Below, piece by piece: positions 17,974 to 27,452 of a DNA stretch of 36,163 nt. A program made the translations under genes and the position numbers. The stretch comes from Bacteroidia bacterium (GTDB taxonomy: Bacteria > Bacteroidota > Bacteroidia > Bacteroidales > GWF2-35-48), in NCBI GenBank assembly GCA_016212695.1, contig JACREX010000035.1, positions 1 through 36,163 on the forward strand. Reading direction: 5' to 3'. Numbering within the stretch: the stretch's first letter is position 1; every line of letters begins with the position of its first letter. The notes beneath the pieces were generated by a model. It worked only from the letters and a program-made list of their open reading frames with translations. It searched no databases and had not been told where the DNA came from.

Positions 17974-20373
17974 TTATTTACCCTTACAGGTTTTACAGTA
18001 AAGCTCTTTTACATCTGTGTTTTCAAAAATCTGAAAAGTCATCCGGGTATCGCTGATAATTTTACAGAAACGATCAAAATCCAGTTCTTTAGCTTTTTTC
18101 ATAGCATTTAAAAACAGAGACGTATTAAGCCGTTGCGTGGTTTTAGAGCACAGAGCAATGTATGTAAAAACTAATTCGTCGAAAACATTATCTTCTTCGA
18201 TAAAGGGTTCAACTAATTTAATGGCAAAATCATAATCCTTTTGTGCAATAAACATGTATGCAAGTTTTAATGAACTCTGCCAGTTTCCATCGTTCACATT
18301 CACGATTTTCTTAATCTTCTCTAAGCTGGCAACCATCTTGGGATGCGGAGTGGCAAGAGAATCGTAGGCATGAATAATTTTAAACTGATATTCGATGTTC
18401 AGGTTATCAATCGTTGGTTTGCTTAGTGTTGAAGAATACAGGCCATCTATGAGCTTCTGCCTTTCCTGAACTAATTTTTCATTGCCAAGTTCACCATTCA
18501 CAATTTCGCAATATAAATAATTATACAGTATGTATGGATTGGAAGGATCAAGCTGCGTGTATTTGCCGATCTGATCATAATAATATTTATTCAGATCGCT
18601 GTTTTTTACATACCTTTCAAGCCAGAGTTTGTTCATAAGCAGGCCTGCAAAATCTTTCTCCAACGGAATATCCATATTGGTTACAGTTTGTGAATTGTAT
18701 TTTTTTCTAAGAACTTTCTTAAAAATAAATTTCTGTACCGAAAGCGCCATGGGCAGGTCGCGCCTCTTCACGGCTTTATTAAACATGCTTACGGCAAAGG
18801 GTTGTTCTTTTTCTCCTCCGATATCATAGGTTACTTTCATCACAACTTCAGCATATCGTTCTTTTGCCAATATAGGCTCCAGTTCTTCATGAATTTTATT
18901 CTCCCGGATAAAGTCCTGTGCTTCCTGAAGGGTTTTATCAGCTAAGTCGGCATACTTGGTTTCTTTAATGTCTTTTTGAAACAGCTCCCAGTTATCTTTT
19001 GTAAGGATAGCGGGAATGATCTTGGTTTTCTGGCGCGATTCAAGCACTTTCAGAATACTCTGAGCCCTGTCTTTCTGCAACTGTGCATTTCGTTCCTCGC
19101 TGCCTTCGATAGATGAATACGCCGTAATCTTCACCTCGTTAATGATATAATCCGGTTCCTTCAGTTGCTTTAAAAGCGGCTCAACATCCTGCGATTTATA
19201 ATCTACCTTACTTTTTTCAAAAGGAATTTTAAATGTAATTATCGAAGAGGTAACAGAGGGTTCAAATTTCGTAGTTCCGCTGATTGTAATGGTATCGGCA
19301 AGCAGTTCGACTTTATTGGAATACTCCAGCCCCGCATCAATTACATAGGATCTTGCAATGTTTCTGCATACGCGTTGTTCTTTTATTATCAGAAGATTTA
19401 ATTCATACTCTCCTTTAATGCCCTCGGGAAATTTTCCGATCTTTACTTCCAGTTCATCTCTTTTTTTATCTTTATTCAGGTTTTTCTTGAAAAGTCTCCG
19501 GCTCCACATTCTATTAACAATAATGCCTTTGTTTACAAGATTGTTGTCTACGATATTCTCGCCGGTGCATGGATATTGATCTTTCTGTACCACTTCCACG
19601 GCAATTCCGTCTTTGGGATCGCGAAGCAGACGGGTAAGATTTTTGAGCCGGTTGCATTTAAAATATATGAATCCATCCCTTACGGATAAACCTTTCTGCA
19701 GGTCAACCATATTTCTGAAGTCGTTACATTTTCTGCAAATTTTATCTTCAAAAGGCATCAGGCCCCAAAGCCTTGTAGTATAAGGAACATCCATTTCTCC
19801 CCTCCTGTTGGCGCCTGCATTTAACGACTTATAATTTCCCAGCACTGCCGACACATAAAGTTTCTTTCCTTTTTTATCAATCTTACAACCTATACCGATA
19901 AATATATAGTCGGGATTTAAAAAAACATCCATGTTTTTCTTGTTGCTCTGCCATTTAAAAACAATGTTGTAAGCAAGTTCTTTGTATGATAAATTCATAT
20001 CGCCTTTTTTCAAGGGTTCTTTTGTAACTAATTCCTGGGCATACACAGAGCCTCCATAAAAAATCATCCGGTCTTCGGTGGTTTTCTTTTTTTGGCTGCC
20101 CTGCTCCAATACGGCATCCTCGATTTCTGCCATAAATTCAGCCTGATCTTCGGCTGCCATTTTTAATATTTTATGAACCCTGAGTTCTTCATGGTTATTA
20201 AATGCAAGTTGTTTATTTATCCCCTGAAGGATGAGACCGGCAAGCGAATCGTTATTAAAAAACCTAAGGTCTATCGCTTCCGACTGCTTTGAAGATTGTT
20301 CCTGTGGATATGTCAAAAATGCAGACAGGATCAAGAAAAGCGATACATATATTTTAAGAAGGCTCTTAGCCAT
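17974..20373 (-). CDS. Secreted/envelope protein with N-terminal CAP/SCP-like domain, OmpA-like segment and helical TPR-like C-terminus
   Basis: Met at 20373 gives signal peptide MAKSLLKIYVSLFLILSAFLTYPQ. CAP-like: LRVHKILKMAAEDQAEFM...YKELAYNIVFKWQSNKKNMDVFLNPDYIFIGIGCKIDKKGKKLYVSAVLG. OmpA-like: EVKITAYSSIEGSEERNAQLQKDRAQSILKVLESR. Confidence 0.7.
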   Translation of the reverse strand: MAKSLLKIYVSLFLILSAFLTYPQEQSSKQSEAIDLRFFNNDSLAGLILQGINKQLAFNNHEELRVHKILKMAAEDQAEFMAEIEDAVLEQGSQKKKTTEDRMIFYGGSVYAQELVTKEPLKKGDMNLSYKELAYNIVFKWQSNKKNMDVFLNPDYIFIGIGCKIDKKGKKLYVSAVLGNYKSLNAGANRRGEMDVPYTTRLWGLMPFEDKICRKCNDFRNMVDLQKGLSVRDGFIYFKCNRLKNLTRLLRDPKDGIAVEVVQKDQYPCTGENIVDNNLVNKGIIVNRMWSRRLFKKNLNKDKKRDELEVKIGKFPEGIKGEYELNLLIIKEQRVCRNIARSYVIDAGLEYSNKVELLADTITISGTTKFEPSVTSSIITFKIPFEKSKVDYKSQDVEPLLKQLKEPDYIINEVKITAYSSIEGSEERNAQLQKDRAQSILKVLESRQKTKIIPAILTKDNWELFQKDIKETKYADLADKTLQEAQDFIRENKIHEELEPILAKERYAEVVMKVTYDIGGEKEQPFAVSMFNKAVKRRDLPMALSVQKFIFKKVLRKKYNSQTVTNMDIPLEKDFAGLLMNKLWLERYVKNSDLNKYYYDQIGKYTQLDPSNPYILYNYLYCEIVNGELGNEKLVQERQKLIDGLYSSTLSKPTIDNLNIEYQFKIIHAYDSLATPHPKMVASLEKIKKIVNVNDGNWQSSLKLAYMFIAQKDYDFAIKLVEPFIEEDNVFDELVFTYIALCSKTTQRLNTSLFLNAMKKAKELDFDRFCKIISDTRMTFQIFENTDVKELYCKTCKGK

Positions 20374-20674
20374 ACATTCCAAATTATTCCATTAAAATAA
20401 GTTTACCAAAGTAGTAAATTTTTTATTTCAACAGAAAATATTTTTTATGTAAAATATTTTTTAAATACCGGATTTTTCATTCAGATGTTAACCAAATAAA
20501 CTCATTATAAATTTGATTATACATTATATTATATATGCAACCCGGGTTAACCATTAAAATTTTTTCAATCACACCAAAAAGCAGATATGATTGCTAATTA
20601 TTGTTAAAGTTTTGTTAATCTTTTTTAAATTCGCTTAAATAAAGACTATCTTTGAAACCGATAAGCCGGATACC

Positions 20675-21946
20675 ATGAAGAACAGGACTATTAAGATTAT
20701 TATTTTCCTTACTGCCCTTTCGCTTTTGGGATTAATTATAATGCAGCTTTTCTGGATCCGGAATGCCATTTACCTTACCGAAGAACAATTTGACCACCGG
20801 GTTACCCTTGCTCTAAGAGATGTTCTCGGCGATATTGAAAAGTACAATACGGAAAAACCGGATTCATCAAAAAGCTATTGCTATTTTTCGTGCAGCCGTG
20901 ATAAATCCAAGAGGGAATTCATACAGACCAATGTCCTTGATTCATTGCTGCGCGTTCATTTCTCATATCAGAAACTTGATACGATCTATGAATTTGCCAT
21001 TGTAAAATCAAAAAACGACTCATTGCTCTTTGCAAGAAAAGGGAGCATCCATAATAAAATCTCCGTCTCGTGCCACAAAGCCGGTTTATCCTGTATAAAA
21101 AATGCCGGTTCTTATTACCTGGAAGTATATTTTCCCAAAAAGCGCCATTTTATTATTGTTCAGATGGCGGCCTGGCTCATCCTGTCAATAATTTTTCTGC
21201 TGATCGTGATTTTCAGCTTTGCGTATATAGTAATGACCATTGTACGGCAAAAGAAAATTTCTGAGATGAAAAATGACTTTATAAATAACATGACTCATGA
21301 GTTGAAAACACCTATTTCTACGATATCTATGGCAAGCGAGGTGTTATTAAAATCAGACAACAGCACTTCATCGGAACGCCTTGAAAAATATGCAAAGATA
21401 ATTTATGACGAAAATCAGAGGCTATACATTCTTGTTGACCAGGTTTTACGAATATCCGAACTTGACAAGCAGGCGTATAATCTGCAGAAAACAAATACTG
21501 ATATTCATGAAATAATTCAAAACACCGTATCCTCGCTTTGTCTTGAACAGCGCCAGAAACAAGTTAAGTTGTCATATTCTTTAAATGCCGAAAAACATTT
21601 TGCTGTTATAGACCGGATGCACTTTTCAAACATCATCAGAAACCTTATTGATAATGCTTACAAATATTGCGATAAAGACCCGGAAATTTTCATTTCGACT
21701 TACAACACGGAAAAAAACATCCATATATCTATTAAAGATAACGGCATCGGTATCCGAACTGAAAAACAAAAACACATTTTTGAAAAATTTTATAGGGTTC
21801 ATACAGGCGATATCCACGATGTAAAAGGTTTCGGGCTCGGGCTGTATTATGTAAAAACACTGATAGAACTGCACGGAGGAGCCGTAACTGTGAAAAGCGA
21901 AATTAACAAAGGGAGTGAATTCACTCTGACAATTCCTTTATCTTAA
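20675..21946 (+). CDS. Membrane-bound sensor histidine kinase (RprX-like)
   Basis: Two TM segments; H-box NDFINNMTHELKTPISTISMASEVLL; N-box NIIRNLIDNAYKYC; G-boxes DNGIGI, GFGLGLYYV. Confidence 0.93.
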   Translation: MKNRTIKIIIFLTALSLLGLIIMQLFWIRNAIYLTEEQFDHRVTLALRDVLGDIEKYNTEKPDSSKSYCYFSCSRDKSKREFIQTNVLDSLLRVHFSYQKLDTIYEFAIVKSKNDSLLFARKGSIHNKISVSCHKAGLSCIKNAGSYYLEVYFPKKRHFIIVQMAAWLILSIIFLLIVIFSFAYIVMTIVRQKKISEMKNDFINNMTHELKTPISTISMASEVLLKSDNSTSSERLEKYAKIIYDENQRLYILVDQVLRISELDKQAYNLQKTNTDIHEIIQNTVSSLCLEQRQKQVKLSYSLNAEKHFAVIDRMHFSNIIRNLIDNAYKYCDKDPEIFISTYNTEKNIHISIKDNGIGIRTEKQKHIFEKFYRVHTGDIHDVKGFGLGLYYVKTLIELHGGAVTVKSEINKGSEFTLTIPLS

Positions 21947-21997
21947 ATTAAAGCAATATTTTGCGTCTATAATATAATGTATAACTAATCCAAAATC

Positions 21998-22705
21998 ATG
22001 AGTAATAAAAAAGCCAATATATTATTAGTTGAAGACGACGAAAACATGGGATTTATTCTAAAGGATTACTTGGAAATGCTGCATTATACTGTTGATCTGC
22101 GAAAAAATGGAGTGGACGGTCTGCACTCCTTCAAAGCAAGGGTTTTTGATATTTGCATTTTGGATGTGATGATGCCCCTGAAAGACGGATTCACTCTGGC
22201 TTCCGAAATAAAAGAAATCAATGAAGACATGCCTGTTATTTTTCTCACAGCCAAAGAAATGAAAGAAGACCGGATCAAAGGGTTCCGGATTGGCGCGGAT
22301 GATTATATTACCAAGCCGTTCAGCACAGAAGAGCTCAGCCTCAGAATCGAAGCCATTTTGCGAAGAGTGAAAAAATCGCAGGGCAAAGAACCGCAGGAAC
22401 TGATTTTTGAATTGGGCAACTTAACTTTTAATTATACAAATCAACTTCTGAAAAACAAAACAAACTCATATACCTTAACCAAAAAAGAAGCAGAGCTTTT
22501 AAAAATGCTGTGTGAAAATAAAAACAGCGTTCTGCGCAGGGAAACAGCTCTTAAAAAAATCTGGGGCGACGACGATTATTTCATGGGCCGCAGCATGGAC
22601 GTATATATCACGAAACTCAGAAAATACTTTAAAGACGAGCCTTTGGTAACCATCAGTAATATCCACGGCACAGGATTTAAGCTGGAGATAAAATCTTCTG
22701 AATAA
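21998..22705 (+). CDS. OmpR/PhoB-family response regulator (RprY-like)
   Basis: Receiver NILLVEDDENMG, DICILDVMMPLKDG, FLTAKEMKED, YITKPFS; winged-helix C-terminus MDVYITKLRKYF...ISNIHGTGFKLE. Confidence 0.95.
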   Translation: MSNKKANILLVEDDENMGFILKDYLEMLHYTVDLRKNGVDGLHSFKARVFDICILDVMMPLKDGFTLASEIKEINEDMPVIFLTAKEMKEDRIKGFRIGADDYITKPFSTEELSLRIEAILRRVKKSQGKEPQELIFELGNLTFNYTNQLLKNKTNSYTLTKKEAELLKMLCENKNSVLRRETALKKIWGDDDYFMGRSMDVYITKLRKYFKDEPLVTISNIHGTGFKLEIKSSE

Positions 22706-22756
22706 TTTTTGCCGCGTTTGTAAAAATTCCTATTTTGGCAGCAAACAATTTTTTTT

Positions 22757-23344
22757 ATGGATTTAGGAGTGGATTATTTTAAAATCGAACACAACAATGT
22801 AGCTCCCGCGCAGGGAAAGATACTGATATCAGAACCTTTTGTCCAGGATGCTTATTTTAAAAGGGCCGTAGTGCTCCTTACGTCGGAAGAAAACGGTTTT
22901 TTTATCGGTTTTGCTTTAAATAAATTCACGGACTTCAATATTAACGAGACCATAAAAGACTTTCCAGTATTTAACACGAAAATTTCTATCGGCGGGCCCG
23001 TGAGGTTAGACACGCTGCATTTTATCCATATATTAGGCGACCAGATTCCCGGTTCGGTAAAAATAATGAACAACCTCTGGTGGGGCGGCAACTTTGAAAT
23101 TTTAAAACAACATATCCTTGAAGGAAATGTAAAAAACAACCATGTACGTTTTTTCATTGGTTATTCCGGATGGGAGCCAAAGCAACTTGAACGTGAAATT
23201 TCTGAAAATTCATGGCTTGTTACGGATCTGGATTCAGAAACCATCATGAAATGCGAGGAATCGATATGGAAAAAAACGCTGAAAAATCTTGGCAATAAAT
23301 ATAAACTCTGGACTACTTTCCCTGAAAATCCTGCTATGAATTAA
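22757..23344 (+). CDS. YqgE/AlgH family protein
   Basis: QGKILISEPFVQDAYFKRAVVLLTSEENGFFIGFALNKFTD; GGPVRLDTLHFIH; RFFIGYSGWEPKQLEREI. Confidence 0.92.
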   Translation: MDLGVDYFKIEHNNVAPAQGKILISEPFVQDAYFKRAVVLLTSEENGFFIGFALNKFTDFNINETIKDFPVFNTKISIGGPVRLDTLHFIHILGDQIPGSVKIMNNLWWGGNFEILKQHILEGNVKNNHVRFFIGYSGWEPKQLEREISENSWLVTDLDSETIMKCEESIWKKTLKNLGNKYKLWTTFPENPAMN

Positions 23345-24194
23345 AGGCTGTTTCATTCAGTTTCACGGTGAGATTTGCCGAAACATCATGGAAAAATCTT
23401 CTTTTTTCAAAACCCAGCACCCATGTAATCCCCGCAACCGCATTGGTAAGGAATGCTTCATCGGCTTCAAGCAGGTTCTGCGGTTGCAGTGACACGTCAT
23501 CCAAAACCTCATAATTCAACGACCGGGCAAGGTTGATGATCTGGCAGCGCATGATCCCGTTGATACAACCGTCTGATAATTTTGGTGTGTAAATAATTTT
23601 ATCCCGGATCATAAAAATATTTGAACTCACCGATTCAACTATATTCCCTTCATCATTCAGAATAACACAGTCATCCCAATGGTTATTTTTTGCGTGAAGC
23701 CCTGCCATTACAAACAAAAGCGAGTTCGTGGTCTTTAACCCGGAAAATATATTTACCGGTTTTCTGATCTCGTCAAACAAGCCGATGTGCAACCCTTTTG
23801 GCTGGGAACCATAAAAAATATTTTCAAGTTCCGATACTTCGATCAGATAAGAAATATCATTGCATTCTGGAATATAGAATCCGCCATCATTTCTGAAAAC
23901 GGTAAGGCGCACACGGGCTCCTTTATAAATCCGGTTCTTCTTAAGCAGGCCGGTGATCTCATCATGAATCCTGTTTTGTGTGAAAGCAACAGGTATATTC
24001 ATTTTCAGCATATCCATGCCGCCCGAGAGCCGCTGATAATGTTCAGGGAAAAACTGTACTTTTTCCTGGTAAGCGCGCATGGTTTCAAATAATGCATCGC
24101 TATAACAAAAAGCCCTGTTTTTATGTGATAAAACAGGGTTTCCAGCTAAATAGAAATTTCCGTTAAGACTTATATATTTTGCTTCGTTACTCAT
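23334..24194 (-). CDS. Aminotransferase class IV (aminodeoxychorismate lyase/branched-chain-like)
   Basis: RAFCYSDALFETMRAY, ARVRLTVFRNDGGFY, DCVILNDEGNIVESVSSNIFMI, LEADEAFLTNAVAGITWV. Confidence 0.9.
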   Translation of the reverse strand: MSNEAKYISLNGNFYLAGNPVLSHKNRAFCYSDALFETMRAYQEKVQFFPEHYQRLSGGMDMLKMNIPVAFTQNRIHDEITGLLKKNRIYKGARVRLTVFRNDGGFYIPECNDISYLIEVSELENIFYGSQPKGLHIGLFDEIRKPVNIFSGLKTTNSLLFVMAGLHAKNNHWDDCVILNDEGNIVESVSSNIFMIRDKIIYTPKLSDGCINGIMRCQIINLARSLNYEVLDDVSLQPQNLLEADEAFLTNAVAGITWVLGFEKRRFFHDVSANLTVKLNETAFNS

Positions 24195-24377
24195 AAAATT
24201 TAAGTCAGGTAAATTAAAAAAGCAAATAAAAAAACCACACCGTAAAATTATACTAAAAACGGGATAAATTATCGCATTTTGAAAATAACAAATCCGGGTT
24301 CTGCCATGATGCCGCTCCTATTTGTGAATATCTGAAATTTCTTGTAGGTTTGCTGTGAATAACCAATATGAATAAAT

Positions 24378-26129
24378 ATGTACAGAACACATACCTGCGG
24401 AGAACTGAATATAAAAAATGTAAATGACAGGGTTACGATTAGCGGATGGATACAACGCATACGCGATAAAGGCGGGATGATCTGGATCGACCTGCGTGAC
24501 CGTTATGGAATAACACAGCTTGTATTCGAAGAAGGAAGCACATCCACAGAATTAATTTTAAAAGTCAAGGAACTGGGCCGTGAATTTGTTATCCAGGCCA
24601 CGGGCAACGTTATTGAGCGAATTTCGAAAAATCCCAATATCCCGACCGGAGAAATTGAAATAAAAGTTGATACATTAAATATATTAAACAAATCCGAACT
24701 TCCTCCGTTCACCATCGAAGACAATACCGACGGGGGCGAAGAACTGAGAGCGAAATACAGGTATCTCGATCTTAGAAGGAATGTGGTAAAAAAAGCAATG
24801 GAGCTACGGCACAGGTTAGCTATTGAAACGAGAAATTATCTTGATTCCATTCACTTCATCGAAATCGAAACGCCCTGCCTCATCAGGTCAACACCGGAGG
24901 GCGCAAGAGATTTTGTGGTTCCGTCGCGAATGAATCCGGGAGAATTTTATGCATTGCCGCAGTCTCCGCAAAATTTCAAGCAATTATTGATGATTGCAGG
25001 TTATGATAAATACTACCAGATTGTGCGATGTTTCCGCGATGAAGACCTGCGCGCCGACCGCCAGCCGGAGTTTACGCAGATTGATTGTGAAATGTCTTTC
25101 GTGGAACAGGAAGATATTTTAAATACTTTCGAAGGACTGATAAAGCATTTGTTCAAACGCGTTAAAGACGTTGAAATATCTTCGCTTCCAAGAATCACTT
25201 TTGCGGATGCCATGAAATATTACGGAAGCGACAAGCCGGATATCCGTTTCGGGATGAAGTTTGTTGAACTCAACGAGGTTGTGAAGGGTAAAGGATTCAA
25301 GGTGTTTGACGATGCCGAAACAGTAGTTGGCATCTGCGCTGCAGGCTGTTCGGAATATAGCCGCAAACAGACGGATGAACTCACGGAATTTGTCAAAAAA
25401 CCACAGGTAGGGGCAAGCGGTCTGATTTATGTAAAATACAATACCGATGACACATTAAACTCGTCTGTAGATAAATTCTACAACGAAGAAGAATTAAAAA
25501 AATGGACTACTGCTTTTGAAGCAAAACCCGGCGACCTGATGCTTGTGCTGGCAGGGCCAAAAGAAAAAACACAAAAAGCTCTTTGCGAACTGCGTCTTGA
25601 AATGGGCAACAGGCTCGGGCTGCGAAAACCCGATGTATTCATGCCCGTCTGGGTAGTTGATTTTCCATTGCTCGAATGGGACGAAGAGACAAAACGTTAC
25701 TATGCAAAACACCATCCGTTCACTGCGCCAAAGCCTGAACATATTTTACTGTTGGATAATAATCCGGGCTCTGTTCATGCCAATGCATACGACCTCGTGA
25801 TCAACGGCGTTGAAATCGGCGGCGGCTCCATACGGATTTTTGACAGGGACCTTCAGAAAAAAATGTTTCATGTTTTGGGATTCAGGGACGAAGAGGCAGA
25901 GCATCAATTCGGGTTCCTGATGAATGCATTCAAATTCGGCGCACCTCCGCATGGCGGCATTGCGTTTGGTTTCGACAGGCTTTGTTCCTTATTCGGAGGC
26001 ACGGAATCCATCCGTGATTATATCGCTTTTCCAAAAAATAATTCAGGCAGAGATATGATGAGCGATTCTCCTTCGAAAATTTCGGAAGCGCAGTTGAAAG
26101 AACTAAATATTCAGATCAAACTGCAATAA
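24378..26129 (+). CDS. aspS: Aspartyl-tRNA synthetase (bacterial type)
   Basis: [11 protein letters not shown]...[77 protein letters not shown]. Confidence 0.98.
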   Translation: MYRTHTCGELNIKNVNDRVTISGWIQRIRDKGGMIWIDLRDRYGITQLVFEEGSTSTELILKVKELGREFVIQATGNVIERISKNPNIPTGEIEIKVDTLNILNKSELPPFTIEDNTDGGEELRAKYRYLDLRRNVVKKAMELRHRLAIETRNYLDSIHFIEIETPCLIRSTPEGARDFVVPSRMNPGEFYALPQSPQNFKQLLMIAGYDKYYQIVRCFRDEDLRADRQPEFTQIDCEMSFVEQEDILNTFEGLIKHLFKRVKDVEISSLPRITFADAMKYYGSDKPDIRFGMKFVELNEVVKGKGFKVFDDAETVVGICAAGCSEYSRKQTDELTEFVKKPQVGASGLIYVKYNTDDTLNSSVDKFYNEEELKKWTTAFEAKPGDLMLVLAGPKEKTQKALCELRLEMGNRLGLRKPDVFMPVWVVDFPLLEWDEETKRYYAKHHPFTAPKPEHILLLDNNPGSVHANAYDLVINGVEIGGGSIRIFDRDLQKKMFHVLGFRDEEAEHQFGFLMNAFKFGAPPHGGIAFGFDRLCSLFGGTESIRDYIAFPKNNSGRDMMSDSPSKISEAQLKELNIQIKLQ

Positions 26130-26195
26130 CATTTAGTGTCAAGTCAAATCTGTAATGACGCTCAGCGTGACCGCATTTTTTTATTAGACATGACA

Positions 26196-27449
26196 TTAGA
26201 AAGTATACCCGATCCCGTATTCCACAAAGTCGGCCTGGCCAAGGTTGGCTTTGATATACGCGCCGATATACAATTTGTGTTTTGTGGATTTTTCAGGAGA
26301 AAAAGGATAATACTGCACTCCTAATTTATTGCCCGACAAAGTTTTCAGGAAAGTTGTAAAATCAACGGAATCACTGTATAGCCTTGTAAATTTTCTGCGA
26401 AAAGGATTGAACACATTTATGCCGGCTTCAGCAACCAGACCAAATTTCCCGATTATAAATTCATGTCCGAGAAATACCGAAACAACCGATGATTTCAGGT
26501 GTTGATACTCTTTAAAAATTTCCTGTGAAACAATAAAATCATAAAAGCTGGTATAATAATTTACAAACAAACCGAGCTTCACATTATTAACTGCCGTGAA
26601 TCGTTTCGAAACATAAAATGTTCCCATGTAAACCGGATATTTCGGCCCGCCTGTGGGAAAAGTTGAATACCCGAATTCATGCCAGCCAAAACCGAACCGT
26701 GCCGTAAAACGAATTTTATCATCATATCCCTCTATTCTTTTATCAAGAAATTTTTCAGGCATTTTATACGGATAATATTTTACGCCGATATTGAAACCCG
26801 GTATATTCATTCCGATATTCGGCAACTGATAATGCCCGTTGGAAAAATGAAAAACCGAAAGACCGGCTTTTAGCGCAACCCTTGATGAAATAAATCGCGC
26901 TATATCATACGATGCAAATGAGACATTGGTGATGGCAGATCCGACATACAGATTTGACGGGTTCTCAACGATATTATATTTTTTATTAAAAAAAGCGAGG
27001 CCGAAACCCAATCGTATCTCGCCAAAAAATTTCGCAGTATTTCCATGGCGGAACGTAAAATTCGGCAACACACAAAAATTCTGTCCAAAAGCCTCCTTAT
27101 TTCCCAGATCATTATAAAAAAGAGATACGCCTACCTGCGGATAATGGTAATGAGAATGCCAGGGTTTATTCCCGTTTGTCTGGTATGCAATGTTAATCTC
27201 AGAAAAAAGCACCTTGTCAGAATTTGGGAGATGCGGATAATTCTTCACGAGATGGCCAATATGACCGTATAAATCAAATACCGGATAAAACTTTTTGTCG
27301 GCAGTGTCAGTTTGAGTGTAGCCTGAAGAAAAAATTAAAAAAAACAGAAATAAAAAAATCCCATATTGTAAATTCCAGGCCGAATGAAATTTGTTGCTAC
27401 TTATTGCAGCCTCTGGAATATTTATTATTTGTGATTTTTTAACCGGCAT
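26196..27449 (-). CDS. PagL-like lipid A deacylase / acyloxyacyl hydrolase family outer-membrane protein
   Basis: Signal peptide; beta-barrel-like protein with LSVFHFSNGHYQLPNIGMNIPGFNIGVKYY (HxSNG motif). Confidence 0.8.
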   Translation of the reverse strand: MPVKKSQIINIPEAAISSNKFHSAWNLQYGIFLFLFFLIFSSGYTQTDTADKKFYPVFDLYGHIGHLVKNYPHLPNSDKVLFSEINIAYQTNGNKPWHSHYHYPQVGVSLFYNDLGNKEAFGQNFCVLPNFTFRHGNTAKFFGEIRLGFGLAFFNKKYNIVENPSNLYVGSAITNVSFASYDIARFISSRVALKAGLSVFHFSNGHYQLPNIGMNIPGFNIGVKYYPYKMPEKFLDKRIEGYDDKIRFTARFGFGWHEFGYSTFPTGGPKYPVYMGTFYVSKRFTAVNNVKLGLFVNYYTSFYDFIVSQEIFKEYQHLKSSVVSVFLGHEFIIGKFGLVAEAGINVFNPFRRKFTRLYSDSVDFTTFLKTLSGNKLGVQYYPFSPEKSTKHKLYIGAYIKANLGQADFVEYGIGYTF

Positions 27450-27452
27450 ATA

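Noticed and set aside
20641-20660. Promoter of the histidine kinase gene (TATCTTTG at 20647-20654)
   Set aside because: The nearest upstream TTTG (20611-20614) is about 32 nt away, outside the usual ~19-nt spacing; not reported as a feature.
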